A stretch of DNA of 64,000 nucleotides from Rhynochetos jubatus (lineage: Eukaryota; Chordata; Aves; Eurypygiformes; Rhynochetidae). A model generated the notes under the pieces. That model was not told where the DNA came from. It saw nothing but the letters and a program-made list of their open reading frames with translations, and made no database searches. Positions 51,101-64,000 of this stretch are shown piece by piece. Every line of letters starts with the position of its first letter. Within the stretch, counting starts at the first letter, position 1. The stretch spans positions 45,727,700 to 45,791,699 of the forward strand of contig CM050648.1 of the NCBI GenBank assembly GCA_027574665.1. The letters run 5' to 3'. The position numbers were made by a program, and so were the translations under genes.

Positions 51101-54100
51101 GCTAATAAAGCGAAGAGCACTTACTGGACATGTCAGTAATGTTGCAGAACCTGACAATCTTAACGCGTTTGCCTACTTTCTCCTCCCCCATTTTTAAACA
51201 CAGTCAAAGTATCCGGTTAGAGGGTCAGAGAAAAGAATCTAGGACAGATCCGTAACAAGAGTTGTTAAGGGCAGAAGCAATGCTAAAACGTGACTTCAGA
51301 GGAGCAGGAAGTGCAGTCGCACGTGACAGATAATCACATCCATCGGTGAGTAAAACCAGGATAACGCCAGAATTAGGTTACTGTTCCATTTCAGTTTCTG
51401 GAATATTCAAAGTTGACACATTTTAACGCGATTGCTGTTTTATAACACCTGATCTGTCAGTCCTCATAACACTCTGGTCTGGAAATTACTTAGTACCAGA
51501 AAGCACAGAAAATAGGTGAAGGAAAAAAATTTCTGGCTACCTGTGGGGCAACACAACAGGATTTACGTGATCTGTGGTTACAATACATGCACAGAGGCAG
51601 ACAAATTGCACCCATCTGACGATGCATACAAAACTCACGACCTTTCAGTGTATTAAACAGAAGTTATTACTGTTTGCAGTGAAGGAGATGTTCATTGCCA
51701 GCTACATATGGGAATGTATTTCTAGATATTTGTTCTTATTTATACCAATTGCAGCTTAGGGTTGGGGGTGTGTGTGTGTTTTCTTTCTCAAAAGCCAGTG
51801 CAGGTTGACATATTTTTCTAAAAACAAATGGCACACACTTGTACTGACCACATTTTAACCACAGTAACAATGTCGTACAACCCATCAGGCTTCTGGATTC
51901 TACACTGTTTCGCAATGTTAAGACAGATTTGTAATCACATCTTATTTGAATAAAATTTCAAGTTGGTTTCTTCAGTCTTAATTTCATTCTCACTTTTCAT
52001 TAATTCCTTTACGATTCGTATCTATCCCCTTCTTCACTTTAGTTTTAGGCTTCCATTTCATTATGTGCTAGTTTGCCTTAGTCCGTCCTGTGCCGTTTTC
52101 AAGAGTTTTTGCAAGTATTGATATTTCACAGTACAATTTCCTCTTTACAGCACTACACAGTAAAGCTCATAAAACCAAACACAAGAACTCCTTTCTAACT
52201 TTTTTTCCAGCATTGTTTGTTTGTATTTCTACACATGCAATTAGTCTCATTTTATCTAGCAAAAATTAAAGCATTACTCTTTGTAGAAACTGAACATATT
52301 GGGACTAGCGCCTGCCAGAGATTGAGGCAACAGGTACGGAGTTTCAGTTTCACTAAACAGAAGTAACCTACCAGGTTCACTCTGCATTTTAGATGTAAAC
52401 AGCAAACCAGAACTTCCTTTTGCCTTAATCCCATAAACATTGGCATAATGCCACATAAGATAACATGCTAACCAGACTCTGGAAGCTGAGGGCTTAAATG
52501 CACAATAAAGCAGTAATTAAAAAATTGTGGAGATCAAGGAAACAAAGTAAGAACAGCAAGAACAAATCAGGCCAGAGACTTGGTGAACTCAGCATCCTCT
52601 CTGGGACAGTGGCCTACATGAGATGCATAAAGCAAGGAAGTACAAAGCAAGTGAATACCTCTTCCCTTACATACTTCTCCAGAGTGATCTGCAACTCCAC
52701 AACTTCCCAAGGGAGCATTATTTGACTTAATCGCTTAATGCATTTTTTCCCCACAGAAAAAAAAAAGTCCACTTTTAAACCAAACTCCACAGAAGTTCAG
52801 TAACACTGTACAACTTCTGAATATTTTTAACATCAGCAAAGAAAGTAATTGGAAGGGACCACAGGTGGGTTACCAGCCACAGGTTTCCAATCCTGCCACG
52901 GTGGTATATTATTGCTGCAACACCTAGAGAAGCCTCAGGAAAAGTTAAGAAGCATTATGCTGAGACCTGCACCAAAAAAATGCAATCAGAAGCGGCAACC
53001 TCTGTTCTGTGACCTTGTACCAGCTAAAGAGCCTGAGCAATGAAGTGCGTTTTTAAAAAGTCATAGTGCTGGAGGACAAAAAAATATGCTGAAAGATATT
53101 TTCCTTGCAGTCAAACCCTACGACACTACTAACACTTAGGGATCTCCTTCAACACATTTCATTCTTTCATTCCAGTTCACTCCGGTCACATAAGCTACAT
53201 GCTCATCTTCTTTCTTTTTAAAACTGGAACATAGTGCTGCTAACAAGCAGATGGAGAATGTTTACGATCTACTGACTGCAAATCTCATAGAAATTAAATC
53301 CATTTGCTGTTCTTCCATTTAAAATATGCATTGTAACAAAGCAACAGAAATTAGCATTCCGTGGTCGCTTAAATCATTCCTCCCTGCTAAAAATGTGAAA
53401 ATAAACCACCACAAATTATATCACCAGTAGTCTTACTTTTTTGGCTCTGTGATGACGACAAGGATCATGACTGTGTCAAAGCTGAATGATTGTCTACATT
53501 ATTATTTTTGACGGTTCAGAGCATCTGGAGCATGCAAGACGGATAGAAGACTTCCACCACCACTTTCCAAAATGCTTACAAATTGTGGGCAAGTTAACAG
53601 CTGAGTAGCATTAAAAAACCATGCAGTTCGCATGCAGAGAATTTATGTTCTTCGCAACTAAATTTTTGAAGTCATGATCCACAAGCAACTGCTTCATCAC
53701 ACATGCAGAAATGCCAACTTGAGAAAGCTCAAGGTAGTTGAAGTTATACACACAACAACAAAATAATATGTGGAGTACTTTTTGGTTTCCCCCTCCCCTT
53801 AAATGTCACTGTCATTCCTGTCTTCAAAAAGTGACTTGCACTGTACAAGTGTGGCACAGAAGTTACACTGCCTTCCAATACTATGTGAAATCACTGATTC
53901 TGATTTTCCTTTCCATCATTTCTCCAATTATTTCTTCCACTTGGCTCCCAACACAGTGAACTGTGCTATGACAATATTAACTTAAACATTTATAAATGCT
54001 CAGCATCCACAATGGGAGCTGAGGTGATATGTGCAGTATTTTTTCCTTAGACTCATATAGAAAAGTGATGAATCAACTCAGCATCTTCATTATCAACAGA

Positions 54101-57100
54101 AGCGATGCATTCACCTTTTTTGGCAACTATGCTTGGGTTTTTTAAAAAACATTGAAGAAAGCAAACCAGATGTTTTCCCAGACCTAGTTTCCCCTCTGAA
54201 CTCATTAGATTTAAGAAGCCATCAATACATATGGGACCATTTATCTAAAACTGTAAAGCCATGTAAGAAAAGAAGTGTCTGCCCTGTTCTGATGTCCACT
54301 TAACTACTACTTCGCAACTCCTGTGGTTAGCACCGAGTTTCTAAAAATTAAATGATCTTACAGAAAAGAAAAACAATCACAGAATCTTTAAACTGTAAGT
54401 AGTGTAAACCACAAATCAAAACTAATGTAAAATCTGGCTGTACTGTTTGCACAGGGGGGTAGAGGGGGAATAATATGGAAAATGAGACTCAAGTGCATCA
54501 AAACATGAAAAAGTAGATGGGAATAAACACCCTTCTGATTTTTTTCAGATTTTTTTTTCCTTGTAAAAACATGGATTTTGTTGTTGTTTAAGCTGACAAT
54601 TTTATAATCTGCCCAGCTCACTGCTTTTTAAGCATATGAGAGTAGCCATTATGTCCTGTTTTATTTCCTGACCCTAAATTTGTCCTAATATTCTAACTCT
54701 TTGAAAAGTCTATGTAACCTGATATTTTTTAATCCCACCACCCCCCACAAACTACGTAAGAGAACAGTACATCTTTCTCGCCTTACCCTCTCCTACAATA
54801 ACTACAGGCTGAGACCAATGACAAATGTCTGGAGACCATGTACTTAAACTGGTTCAGAAAGGGCCTGAGCTAGGTACTGAAGGACACAACTCACAACATC
54901 TCTCAGACTCAATCGTCTCAACGCAACTTCTGGCTCAGGAAGCACCTAGACAGCAATAGAGCGCCGCCTCCTCCCACTGCACAATGTTTAACATATAGTC
55001 TTAACACTTTTCTCCCAATACTAGTATAATTCAGGACCTAAACTAGATGAACCTTCAACAATACCATGTCATCAGTTTATGAATAAGATATTATTACTTC
55101 ACCATTACATCTATTGCCAACTTTAGCCCACACCATTATACACCATTCACATGTATGCTCTGAAAGGGAGCTGCAATTACCCTACTCACCCCAGGAAGTT
55201 CAGTACTGTGGATTTATACTATCCATTCTTTGCATACTGCCCATTATGCTATTCTCACATTCCAAAAGATCCTGAAGTGCTTCATATCCTAAGACAAATA
55301 ACTTCATTACTGGAATTTACCAGATTCACAACGAAACTCAGCAATTTCACAATGCTTAAATGTACTTCAATAAATGCATATGTTTGGAGAAGCACTATGG
55401 TTTCCTTTTTTAATTAGCTATAAAATTGGAAAGATTTTAAATAAAAAAAACACAACAAAAAACCCAAAAACTTACCTTTGCACTTCTCCCTCATCCAATC
55501 AAGCAGGTTAAAGAAACTTGGTCTGTGAAGCGTGTCACCAGCTCACTCCAGGGAAGCTAAGTGCTTCTCTAGGCAAGTTAGGCTACAGCCATCACCCTCT
55601 ATAAAATCTAATGCTGTCTCGAAGGCTCCTCTCCATCCCTATGTCTGTTCAGAAGGCTTTATTAAAAACATGAGGTAAGCACAGACTGGACTGTGTGGAA
55701 AAACACCCTGCAGAAGCCACACAGCCGAGCAGGTAGTGGAGAGCTAGAGCTACAAAGGGTACCCGCTGCATCGCACCAAGTGGAGATCCATTTGCAACAT
55801 CGAGTTTTGGTATGCGAGTTCCCAACTGCTCTGCAGAGAAAGCACCAGGGTGGTGAAAGAGGACAAAATTCACACACGCTGAAAAGCCCACAGCACACAA
55901 ACATGGGTGTAGCTGTGGGGGAATCTACCAAGGGTCATTCTAGCCCCTTGCTTTTTCTCCAACAATGATTAATGTCAGATGTTTAGGGAAGAGTTTAGCA
56001 CAGGACAAGCATGTGGCAGTGCTGCCACAGACCAGTCTCCCTGATTCCAGTTTGTGGCTTTAACCAGAGGCAAAGTCTTTGTCTTTATATTTTTGACAGA
56101 CTTGCCTTTCATGAGTTTGTCCAAATAATTTTGAACCCATATGATCTTTCAGCATCCATATCCTGTGGCAAGGATCTCTGCAGCTCATACAGTGGGATGA
56201 ACATACGCCTTTTTAATGTTGAATCAACCTGCTCATTTCACTTGATGTCTCCTAGCTCTATGCAGTACTGAGTCATTTGATTTACTACTTATTTATTTGT
56301 GATTCCTGGGTTTCTTTCGTGCCCTCTCCACAGCAATCTTTTTGAGGCTGAAGGTTTCTATTCCATGGCGTTTTTTCTCATGCAAAAAACATCCCATGTA
56401 TCTGATTACTCCTACCAACTTGCTCTGAAGCTCTTCTAATTACACTGCACCTTTATTTGAATGGGAGGACCAAAACTACTATCCACAACTACAGTTGATG
56501 TGCAAACGATGTATTTTTAAAGTCGCAGTGTTTCTAGCAGCTTTTCAGAGCTTTAAATCCCAACACAAACCTCAACCCTTCTCATCCATGACTACTTTAT
56601 GTCAGGATGAAGCTGTTCTGCCCATGGAGTTTGCCTTCCCAAGCACACAGTCCCAGTCTGCTTTTCACTTGCTTCAATGGTCCCTTTCCCACGCACAAGA
56701 AGGTGTCAAGGTGTCTGCAAAATACCACAACAAACCATTTCCTCTCAGAAGCATCAAGCTTCCCCACAGCCTGACTGGGATTCCTACAAAGGGAGACCAG
56801 AGCTTTTCTCCACCAGTGTAATGATGGGAAAAACACACAGGGAAACGAGCTGTCACGTGCTGGAGGTTGCCACAACAGCACAGGGCTGGTGAGACACCTG
56901 ATGTGAGGAGCTGCCGCAGACGCCGTTTCCGGAGAGCTGCAACCTGATGAGAGTATTTGGTGGCGCAGGACCAAACAGTTGTATTGGGTAAGACAGAACC
57001 AGTGAACTGGGACTGAGCAACAACCAGGTGAGGGTGAATGGGGACAAGTGAGAGAAATAGTGACCATGCTGGGAAGAGGAGACAGAGTGGGAGGAGAGTG

Positions 57101-59269
57101 ACTGGGACTGAGTCAAAAAGGATGCCACTGTGCTGGGACTGAGCAGTGAATCAACAGCCAGGTGCAACAGCTTCTTCATGTGTCCAAGAAGGGAATATAA
57201 AGCTGGGCTGAAGTTGAAAGTAGTGGGAGAGACACTGCATGAAGTAACAATTTATGAGCATATTTCCAGAGAGACCAAGGACAAATACAAAACCATCAAG
57301 TAGCCAAGGCTGCTGCCCTAATCTGAAGGCAAATAATATGTTAAAAGGGAAAAAAAAAAGCATGGGAGCAGGGTTATATGCAGCTGGCATGCACATGAGA
57401 GTATGCTAACAGATTTCTGCAGAGCAGTCAAAATTCTCTTTAACATGTTACAGTTAGTGGGAGTTCTAGCCCATCACTGCAGACTGTCTTCACAGAAAGG
57501 GTTAATCAGTCACCAGGGTTATTAGTATGGAATGTAAGTGTCCTGATAAGAAAAGAACTGTAAATCTGAGTTGTCATCTACAGATGATTCAGACATTTGT
57601 ATAGAAACTGTTTATCACAAAGCAAGAACAACAGAACATGACACAGACCCTGCCAAACTGGATATGAGAGACATTCAAATTTCACCCCACCCCAGTCACA
57701 TCTCATTGTCCCCAAAAAAGCCAACACACACCCCCGACCCCAACAAAAGTTCCCACCTCCAAATTTCTTAAGTTTTATTATAAACATTCTCAGTTTTATT
57801 CCGTTTGCTCTGCCCCCATTTACTCCTCTTATCTATCCAACACACTTCCACATTGCAGTGGGAGTCAGGAACGAATGTCCTGTCCCTCTAGCATACCACC
57901 AAACTGCATTCTTTCCAAGCAAAAGATACAGTGGCATAACTTAAACACAAAACAACCCCCACATAGCTGCCTTCTCCCATGCGAGATAAAAACAAGCAGA
58001 TATATACAAGAGCTTCATCCATTAGAGAGAGAAACACACTGGAAAAGCCTCAGGAGTTTTTAATAATCCCGAGGTTAGCATAGAATAGTTTCTAAACTTT
58101 GGTCTTCCCGTGTTCTCTAAGGTATTAGAAATTTATTGCTAGATCTTCACAATTCAGTAGATTCTACAAAGAGCTGGTAAACTAACCCTTGCCACCAAAG
58201 GAACAGCTCTCGTTCAGTGAAAAGCGACAAACTCATAAGAAGATGAAGTCTAAATAGAGGTATAGTTGGATGATTTTGGTACACCTCACACTTTACTTGT
58301 TCTACCAGGAACTGGATGACCTTGGACATTTAGATATCTTATTTTCCCTTAATAGTCATTCTGTAAGCAGTATTACACATGATTTTTTTTCAGATAGCCA
58401 TGCATATGTCTCACGTATTGCTGCCACAAACACCTAGACCAGCAAGGCTCACTTGTGAAAAGATGCAAGCCGCAACTGCATTAAGTACCTTGAATGGACA
58501 AGAAACATTTTCTTCACCACTGGATGTAAACAAACATGCCTGGAAGTAAAAGAGCATTTTACTTTCCCTGATATATTTGGGCCTTCGTGACAAGCAACGA
58601 ACTGGCATGATGGGTGGCAGAACCAGCCACTAAAAGAACATTAAATTATGTTTTAAAATAAAGTAACAACCACAAGGAAGACTGGACCAAAGGCTTTTAG
58701 AAAATTCAAGCCATCAGCAAACATACTCTGTTCAGGTCTCCCTCCAGAATCACAGTATTTAGAAAGCACATTTATCAGAACAAGAAATTAAGACTGGTCC
58801 TATGTATTCCACTAAAAGTTCTCTTTCACTAATTTCCTTCAAAAAGGATTACAGCCGCTCTGCTTCTCCCCAGTACAGCTGAGAGCCCTCTGTGGTGCCG
58901 TGAAGAGAGCTGTGCTGCCGAGAGATGCCAGGCCTGAGGAAACACAGATGTGCTCCTGCAGCACACAGCCACAGGAACACTAACACAGGCCACTTCAGTC
59001 TTGTTTAAAACAGCAGGCAGATGCAGGGAGGAGGGGGCAAAGGTGGCAAAGAGAGGTGGCATTTGATACGTGGATGCCAAGATAGCAATGCTGTCGGCTG
59101 CACTTAAAGCTGTTGCTCTCCGGAGCTGTGCAAGAAAGACCACTGGGCTCAGCTGAAACCTTAAACAAAGCAGAGGGGCTGGATTAGTGCAAACAGCCCC
59201 GAACTTCAAACAGCATAAAAATACAACCTGGGAATGACAGCACAAGACAGCAAGGTGGAGACATGGTGG
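48121..59269 (-). other. Intron or 5' flank without recognisable genes
   Basis: These 11 kb are mostly AT-rich and featureless. I note a (TC)n run at 48303-48317, an A/C-rich tract near 49948, an A14 run near 50437, a (GT)n run near 51768 and, at 57.0-57.15 kb, the word ctgggactgag three times in degraded surroundings. The segment 58.83-59.25 kb is GC-richer and has a long minus frame that I judge to be chance. No RNA gene or conserved exon was found. Confidence 0.6.
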
Positions 59270-59314
59270 GACAGCTTTAAGGTCCCTTCCAACCCAAACC
59301 ATTCTATGATTCTA
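59270..59314 (+). mobile_element. CR1 LINE, extreme 3' end only
   Basis: Only the last 45 bases of a plus-strand CR1 are present: ctttaaggtcccttccaac, the ccaaaccattc block and atgattcta. Insertion of such a short tail is a known result of very early 5' truncation. Confidence 0.9.
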
Positions 59315-60261
59315 AGGCCTAATGCTTGTTTATGTCACTTCAGTAGCTCCTGTGATACATCGGATTTGGTATACCCAGGAGGCAGCACACAGGAGTCTGT
59401 TACACTCGGTTAATAAGACATCCTGGGAATCCCACAAACTAGGCACAAAGAAGCACGGCTACCTCGGCGAGACACTCTGGATCACCTACAAGGGCACACC
59501 ACATGCATGCAAGGGCAACAACTACGATCAAAGAAACTTCCTTCAAAACGGCCACCTTGGACTTTAAACATTTTTACACCACTGAAAAGACACTTAATGA
59601 GTGTCAAGACACTCCTACGACTGACTGCATCACTCTTCAGGAGGCTAATAAGACAGCAGCTACATTGAGACTTTAACTCCTGTCTCTTGGAATTGCAAAG
59701 AAAAGAAGTGTGTTCCCCAAGATACTTGAAACCATCAAAGCAAGGAACATCTGAGCCAGTTAGGTATTAGCTGAACTAGTATCTTTGATCCTGATTTAAA
59801 ACTAATGAGGCCATGGCTTAATTGGAGACTTAAGAGAAACTAGTTACATTACGGTAGCCACAGCTCACCCAGAAACATGCTGTTTCTTATTCTGATAATC
59901 TGAGCAAATCATGGAAAGTTGAGAGGGGAGCTACTGTCTGGGACTAAGGAAAAAAGCTTCAAGGCTTCATTTCTGGATCAGAAGATGCAGAGACGCCCCT
60001 GCAGGTGGGACATAGCAGAAAGTGGCTAGTGCACAAGTTCAGTTTTGTCCAGTAGTTCAGGTATAAATCATTCCACCTTGCTGATAGGAATGCAAAAGGC
60101 ATCTGCCTCTGTACCACTTCTGACTTGCAGTCTCTTGATTAATAGGTCTTGCCTAAAATGCTCACCTGAAGAGTCCTGCTAGAAGAAACCAGTTCTACCC
60201 ATGAAAGTAAGGTTCCAGTTTTTGGGCAGACAGGGAAAAGAGAGGCAGGGAAGGAAGAAAG

Positions 60262-60424
60262 ATGTTGTCCAGACTGGTTATGCTGTCTTCATCCCTAGAG
60301 TTTTCCAAGATCCAACCGGATAAAGCCCTAGGCAACCTTGTCTGACCTTGCACCTTAGTCTGCTTTGTGCATGTTGAACTTGGAGACATGCTGAAGTCCC
60401 TTCCAACATGAATTATTCCATGAA
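60262..60424 (+). mobile_element. Old CR1 LINE fragment
   Basis: This is a diverged plus-strand CR1 3' end. Recognisable blocks are the 'catccctagag' and 'ccaaccggataaagccctaggcaacc' segments, 'ctgctttg', and the terminal gaagtcccttccaac followed by atgaattattcc. The differences from the young copies and the alternative 'aattatt' ending point to an older subfamily. Confidence 0.85.
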
Positions 60425-61204
60425 GTACACATTTAGAAATAACAGTAAGCTTCTGGGTATTCTTGTATATATTTTAATAAGCTTCGTTTGGTAACAACTG
60501 ACAAAAATAATTGCTTGCAATAGCATGATTGTATCATTATCCTTTATCAGTGTTAAGTCATCAGTCTGACAGGATGACATAAATTCCATTTGCCATAATA
60601 ATGATTCCCTACCTTGAGCTAACCTATTTTAAATTCTGTTACACAACAATAGTTCTGGACTCAAATTTAATTACCAAGCCAATGATAGTTATAATTACCA
60701 TTATAATGGATAAAGAGAGCAAGGACATAAAAGCAGGCCCAGAAATACCAGCAAAATCTTGGCCTACTCACCTCTAAGTGATGTCTTCAAAATTTCATTA
60801 GGCATGTTGAACCCCCCTCAATGTAATACCACAGAAGGATAAAGTAGGGTTTTTTTTAAAAGCAAAATCAAGAGAGCAACAAATCTGTGAACCAAGCAAC
60901 TGAGTAAACCTTATTTTGACAGATGAGAAGGCCTCAGATAAGAGACATACACCTACATACATCCATGCACAGGAAGGGCTTCTCAGATAATATGTTCTTC
61001 ACTCAGGGAAAACCCAAAAACTAACCTTTCACACAACATTACAACAATTTTTGCACAGGACTCAACAATATCACATCAGATCAGAGCACAGGAGAGAGCT
61101 GAGAACATGGTGGTGATCCATTTAACAGAGTTTTAAAACATATGAAATAGGGCAATTGTCTTTTTCAGTTATCTGTCACCACACAGCAGGATACTTTGGG
61201 GGTA

Positions 61205-61494
61205 TTCCTTCCAGTACCTGAAGGGGCCAACAAGGAAGCTGGGGGGGGACTTTTTATAAGGGCCTGTAGTGACAGGACAAGGGGTAACGGGTTTAAATTG
61301 AAAGTGGGGAGATTTAGGTTAGATATCAGGAAAAAATTCTTCATGGAGAGAGTGGTGAGGCACTGGAACAGTAATTACAGCAACTAGTAATTCACTTTGA
61401 GCAACCTGGTCTAGTGGAGGGTGTCCCTGCCCATGGCAGGGGGGTTGGAACTAGGTGGTCTTTAAGGTCCCTTCTAACCAAACCGTTCTGTGAT
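61205..61494 (+). mobile_element. CR1 LINE with internal replacement
   Basis: This plus-strand CR1 copy of about 290 bases covers the end of ORF2, with SDRTRGNG and [10 protein letters not shown] readable in a frame starting at 61196, followed by the 3' UTR and the ccttctaacc-type tail. Between gtgaggcactggaacag and ttgagcaacctgg the normal block of about 75 bases is missing. In its place is taattacagcaactagt and aattcact (61372-61396), 20 bases of which also occur at 18168-18187. The ORF2 frame is cut off at this point. Confidence 0.93.
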
Positions 61495-63699
61495 AATATT
61501 ACCACTCCATACATATTTAAAGGAAACAAGCCCTTCAACCATGTGGCTTTTTGATGAATTTTCAGCCAAATTAGAAGTTAAGATCAGCAGACAAGCTTAT
61601 TAGTGTGCTCTGCAATAAAGAGGGTCAGCTATAACCAGTTAAGCTTTATTAAAGATGCACAGCAAGTACAGAGTATCTCATTCCTACACGTTAGCAATAT
61701 AAAGGGTGAAAAATTGCCCTCACCATTCTGGGATAAATCTCACTTCCCTTGCATATAAAACAAGAAAATCTGGCTATCCATCAGAAACAGATAAGGGGAT
61801 TTAATACATAGCAGGGGAAGACCATACTCTTTAAGATACCAAAATTATATACTCCATAAAAACAGTGGCCTACTTTAAGGGATTAAGCTAGAGCAAATGT
61901 TTTAAGGAGCGATTTGAGTACAGAAGATGATGCCACTCAGTACACAGAGTTAAGGCAAGCTCCCAGTTTAGGAGGCAGTATAGCAGAATACGTGAATTCA
62001 CATACAAGGGCACTAGATTTCATTTAATCCCTAGCATGAAAATATTTAGAAGTTTAAAATAATTCAGAGATTAGCAATTCTTATAAGATACAAACCTTAG
62101 TTCATGAGATAAGGTCTCTGCATAAGTCAGGTAAAAAGTAGTCACTACCAATATATAAAAATGTGTTAGATCAACTCTGAGATGATTATATGGTGCTCTT
62201 CTGGAAAATATGTATGCTGAAAAACTAACATTTATCGCTCATCTTTATTTTAGCACCATAGTCTCCAAGGAAAAGGTCAACTAGGGATCCACCACACGCA
62301 ACTAAAACCAGAGAAACTCTCTGAATAAAACCATCTGGGATCAGGCCTTGCCAGATCTTTGTCCTGGATCACCTTAAGCAAAAAATTCAACCAGTTATAG
62401 GTCAAAGGAAAGTTTGCAATTGAAAAATAACTATCCCATCCCCTATAAATACAGAAAGTAAAGTATGACCATTTCATTATCTTGCACGTTTCCTTCAAAA
62501 ATTCTGAATTGAACCGAAACCAAAAATTAGCTAACAGCTGCTCACCACAAGACCAGCTTCAACTTGCCTTCCTCATTATCCTCTATCAGGCAGCTTTACA
62601 CGTCAGAGGTGGCTAGTTGACAGGAAAGACAAAGCACAGGGACTTGGAATATAAACTGAATCGCAACTGTAGTTTTCCACCCTTACAGATAAGTAAGAGT
62701 TTTATCTTCATACCAAAACAATACGTGAAGTCTTTCCACGTAGTTAATTATCACTGAACAGAGGTAATTTTTTAATTAGATCTATTGGTATATAAGGGGG
62801 GGAAGCCATTAAGTTATTCATCTTTCGAGATTTCCCATTAGAAAAGTAGTACACTCCTACCATGGGTAAATACTACCATAAAGATATTTTGGCAGCAATC
62901 CTAACCCTCCAGAAGCTCTTGGTATTTGGCATATTTTGAAGTGGGGTGAAATAAATTTCATGGTCTTTTGATTATCCACACACTCCATTAGGTTCCAGAG
63001 ATTTAGTAAATACCACAAAACTTATGTTATATCGACTTTTGGCTTTTTTCCTTCTCCCACCATGAACTAGGCCACAAAATTAACAGGCCTTTTTAAAGAA
63101 TACTCATACAGCAAATGACCTCCTACTGTGAACACTGCTTTTCTATTCCCTCTTGGAAACCTCTCAAACAGCTCGCCTGCAATTTTTTTTTCTAGGAAAA
63201 CAGCGTATCCCAAGTAAAGCAGAACAACGGCTGCAACAGAGTGATTGCTGAGGATTTACCCTCCTGTGTACAACAAATTCCCAGAAGAAAGTTTACTGGT
63301 GAGGCTGACCACCCATGAAAATTCCCACTGTGTGGCACTCCAACTGAGAAGGGGGAAAGGGAAATTTGGAAAGGCATTCTCCGATTCACAGTGAACCCGC
63401 ACCTATTGCGGCCGCATAACTATTCTGGTTAGGGTTAAAAACTTTTTATAGCAGCATGGTTGCATCCAAAAAAGCCCTCTCATGAGGGCCACTAACGTGA
63501 ACGCATCTCGTAACATCCGGCCAACTCTCCATCTCCACTGGGGTAAGTCATGCTGGTATAACAGAAGCAGAACAACTTCTGCTGCCAGCATAAATCCCAG
63601 TTCTGCTCTCACAGGTTTACCTACAGTATCAGAAGAGACCGCAACAGTGTCACCCAGGACTGGAGCTATTTTAAATCAAATCTTCACAAACCTGAAAAA
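61495..63699 (-). other. Intron or 5' flank without recognisable genes
   Basis: This is AT-rich sequence with no coding similarity. At 63.48-63.62 kb a GC-richer part (around ctccactggggtaagtcatg) resembles decayed old amniote repeats in its composition, but I cannot assign it. A GCGGCCGC octamer lies at 63408-63415. Confidence 0.6.
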
Positions 63700-63935
63700 T
63701 ACTTGACTAGCCCTTGCTGGCCGCCAAGCTACCGATGCCAACCTGCTGTGGAAACCCACGGGAGCTGGGTCACACGTGCTGCCCCAGCAGCCGGCAGGCT
63801 GCCACCCACTCGTGTCACACCCCCAGGCCGCAGCAAGGCAGTGTCCCGGACAAAGGCGGCAGGACCGTGCTGCGTGACCCACGCACGGGGCAACGGGAGA
63901 CCGCTCTTCCCCTGCGAGCGGAGCTCCCCGCACGC
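63700..63935. promoter_or_regulatory. CpG-rich stretch at right edge
   Basis: About 235 bases are GC-rich with roughly 19 CpG dinucleotides by eye, ending about 65 bases before the window edge where AT-rich sequence resumes. Three overlapping frames are open through it, two on the plus strand and two on the minus, but none resembles a protein I know. Such open frames are expected in GC-rich DNA. It could be the edge of a CpG island or a decayed one. Confidence 0.35.
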
Positions 63936-64000
63936 TCCAGCCAAACTCTCAGTGACCTTAACAAAGAACCGATACATGAATCTGGATGAGTTTTAATAAG

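Noticed and set aside
55476-55530. Minus-strand segment ending AAAG|GTAAGT and encoding RPSFFNLLDWMREKCK
   Set aside because: The acceptor has a poor pyrimidine tract, an in-frame TGA lies just upstream, and nothing in SPIDR resembles it.
56597-57067. 156-codon minus-strand frame with overlapping frames on both strands
   Set aside because: Several frames on both strands are open at once, as expected from composition, and none shows a domain or splice support.
58829-59302. 157-codon minus-strand open frame
   Set aside because: Its first residues come from the antisense of a CR1 tail at 59.27-59.31 kb and the rest has no similarity to known protein; the GC-rich composition explains the lack of stops.
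1-64000. tRNA, rRNA, CRISPR array, operon or phage-like structure
   Set aside because: No tRNA box sequences, spaced direct repeats or compact gene arrangement was seen; the composition and CR1 content are those of an avian nuclear genome.

Overview
The window is vertebrate nuclear DNA from a bird. Six dated-looking CR1 retrotransposon copies carry the avian-type 3' end (the ggttggaagggacc... block), the sequence is AT-rich, intronic and full of homopolymer runs, and there are no bacterial gene features. I cannot tell the species.

The only protein-coding gene I can support is SPIDR (scaffold protein involved in DNA repair, formerly KIAA0146), on the minus strand. Three consecutive internal exons are visible: 26193-26449 (257 bp), 15246-15346 (101 bp) and 1101-1320 (220 bp). 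Their splice sites are canonical, their phases join without a break (0/2, 2/1, 1/2), and together they give 192 complete codons that match the human protein as I remember it. Examples are EYSSDN and PRTPAESAKK in the first exon, GGLAERL and NRERSAIS in the second, and KSGVL-VKILE, ETA and RPQD in the third. The gene runs off both edges: the exon that completes the split Trp codon lies to the left of base 1, and the 5' exons lie upstream of 26449. No conserved 5' exon was recognisable between 26450 and 64000; two short splice-bounded candidates are listed with low confidence.

Region by region: 1-1100 is partial intron; 1321-15245 is a 13.9 kb intron with a poly(A)-ending segment, a 22 bp palindrome, one young CR1 and one very old CR1 with a reverse-transcriptase remnant; 15347-26192 is a 10.8 kb intron with three CR1 copies and long homopolymers; 26450-64000 is upstream intron and/or 5' flank with a CpG-rich island near 48 kb, a CR1 cluster at 59.3-61.5 kb and a second CpG-rich stretch at the right end.

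SPIDR acts in homologous recombination, where the human protein is known to link BLM helicase and RAD51 and to associate with FIGNL1. I see no operon, CRISPR array, tRNA, rRNA or other compact system. The more unusual items are a 20 bp junction sequence shared by two CR1 copies 43 kb apart, an AATAAA-plus-poly(A) signature, and the CpG-rich island inside otherwise AT-rich DNA.
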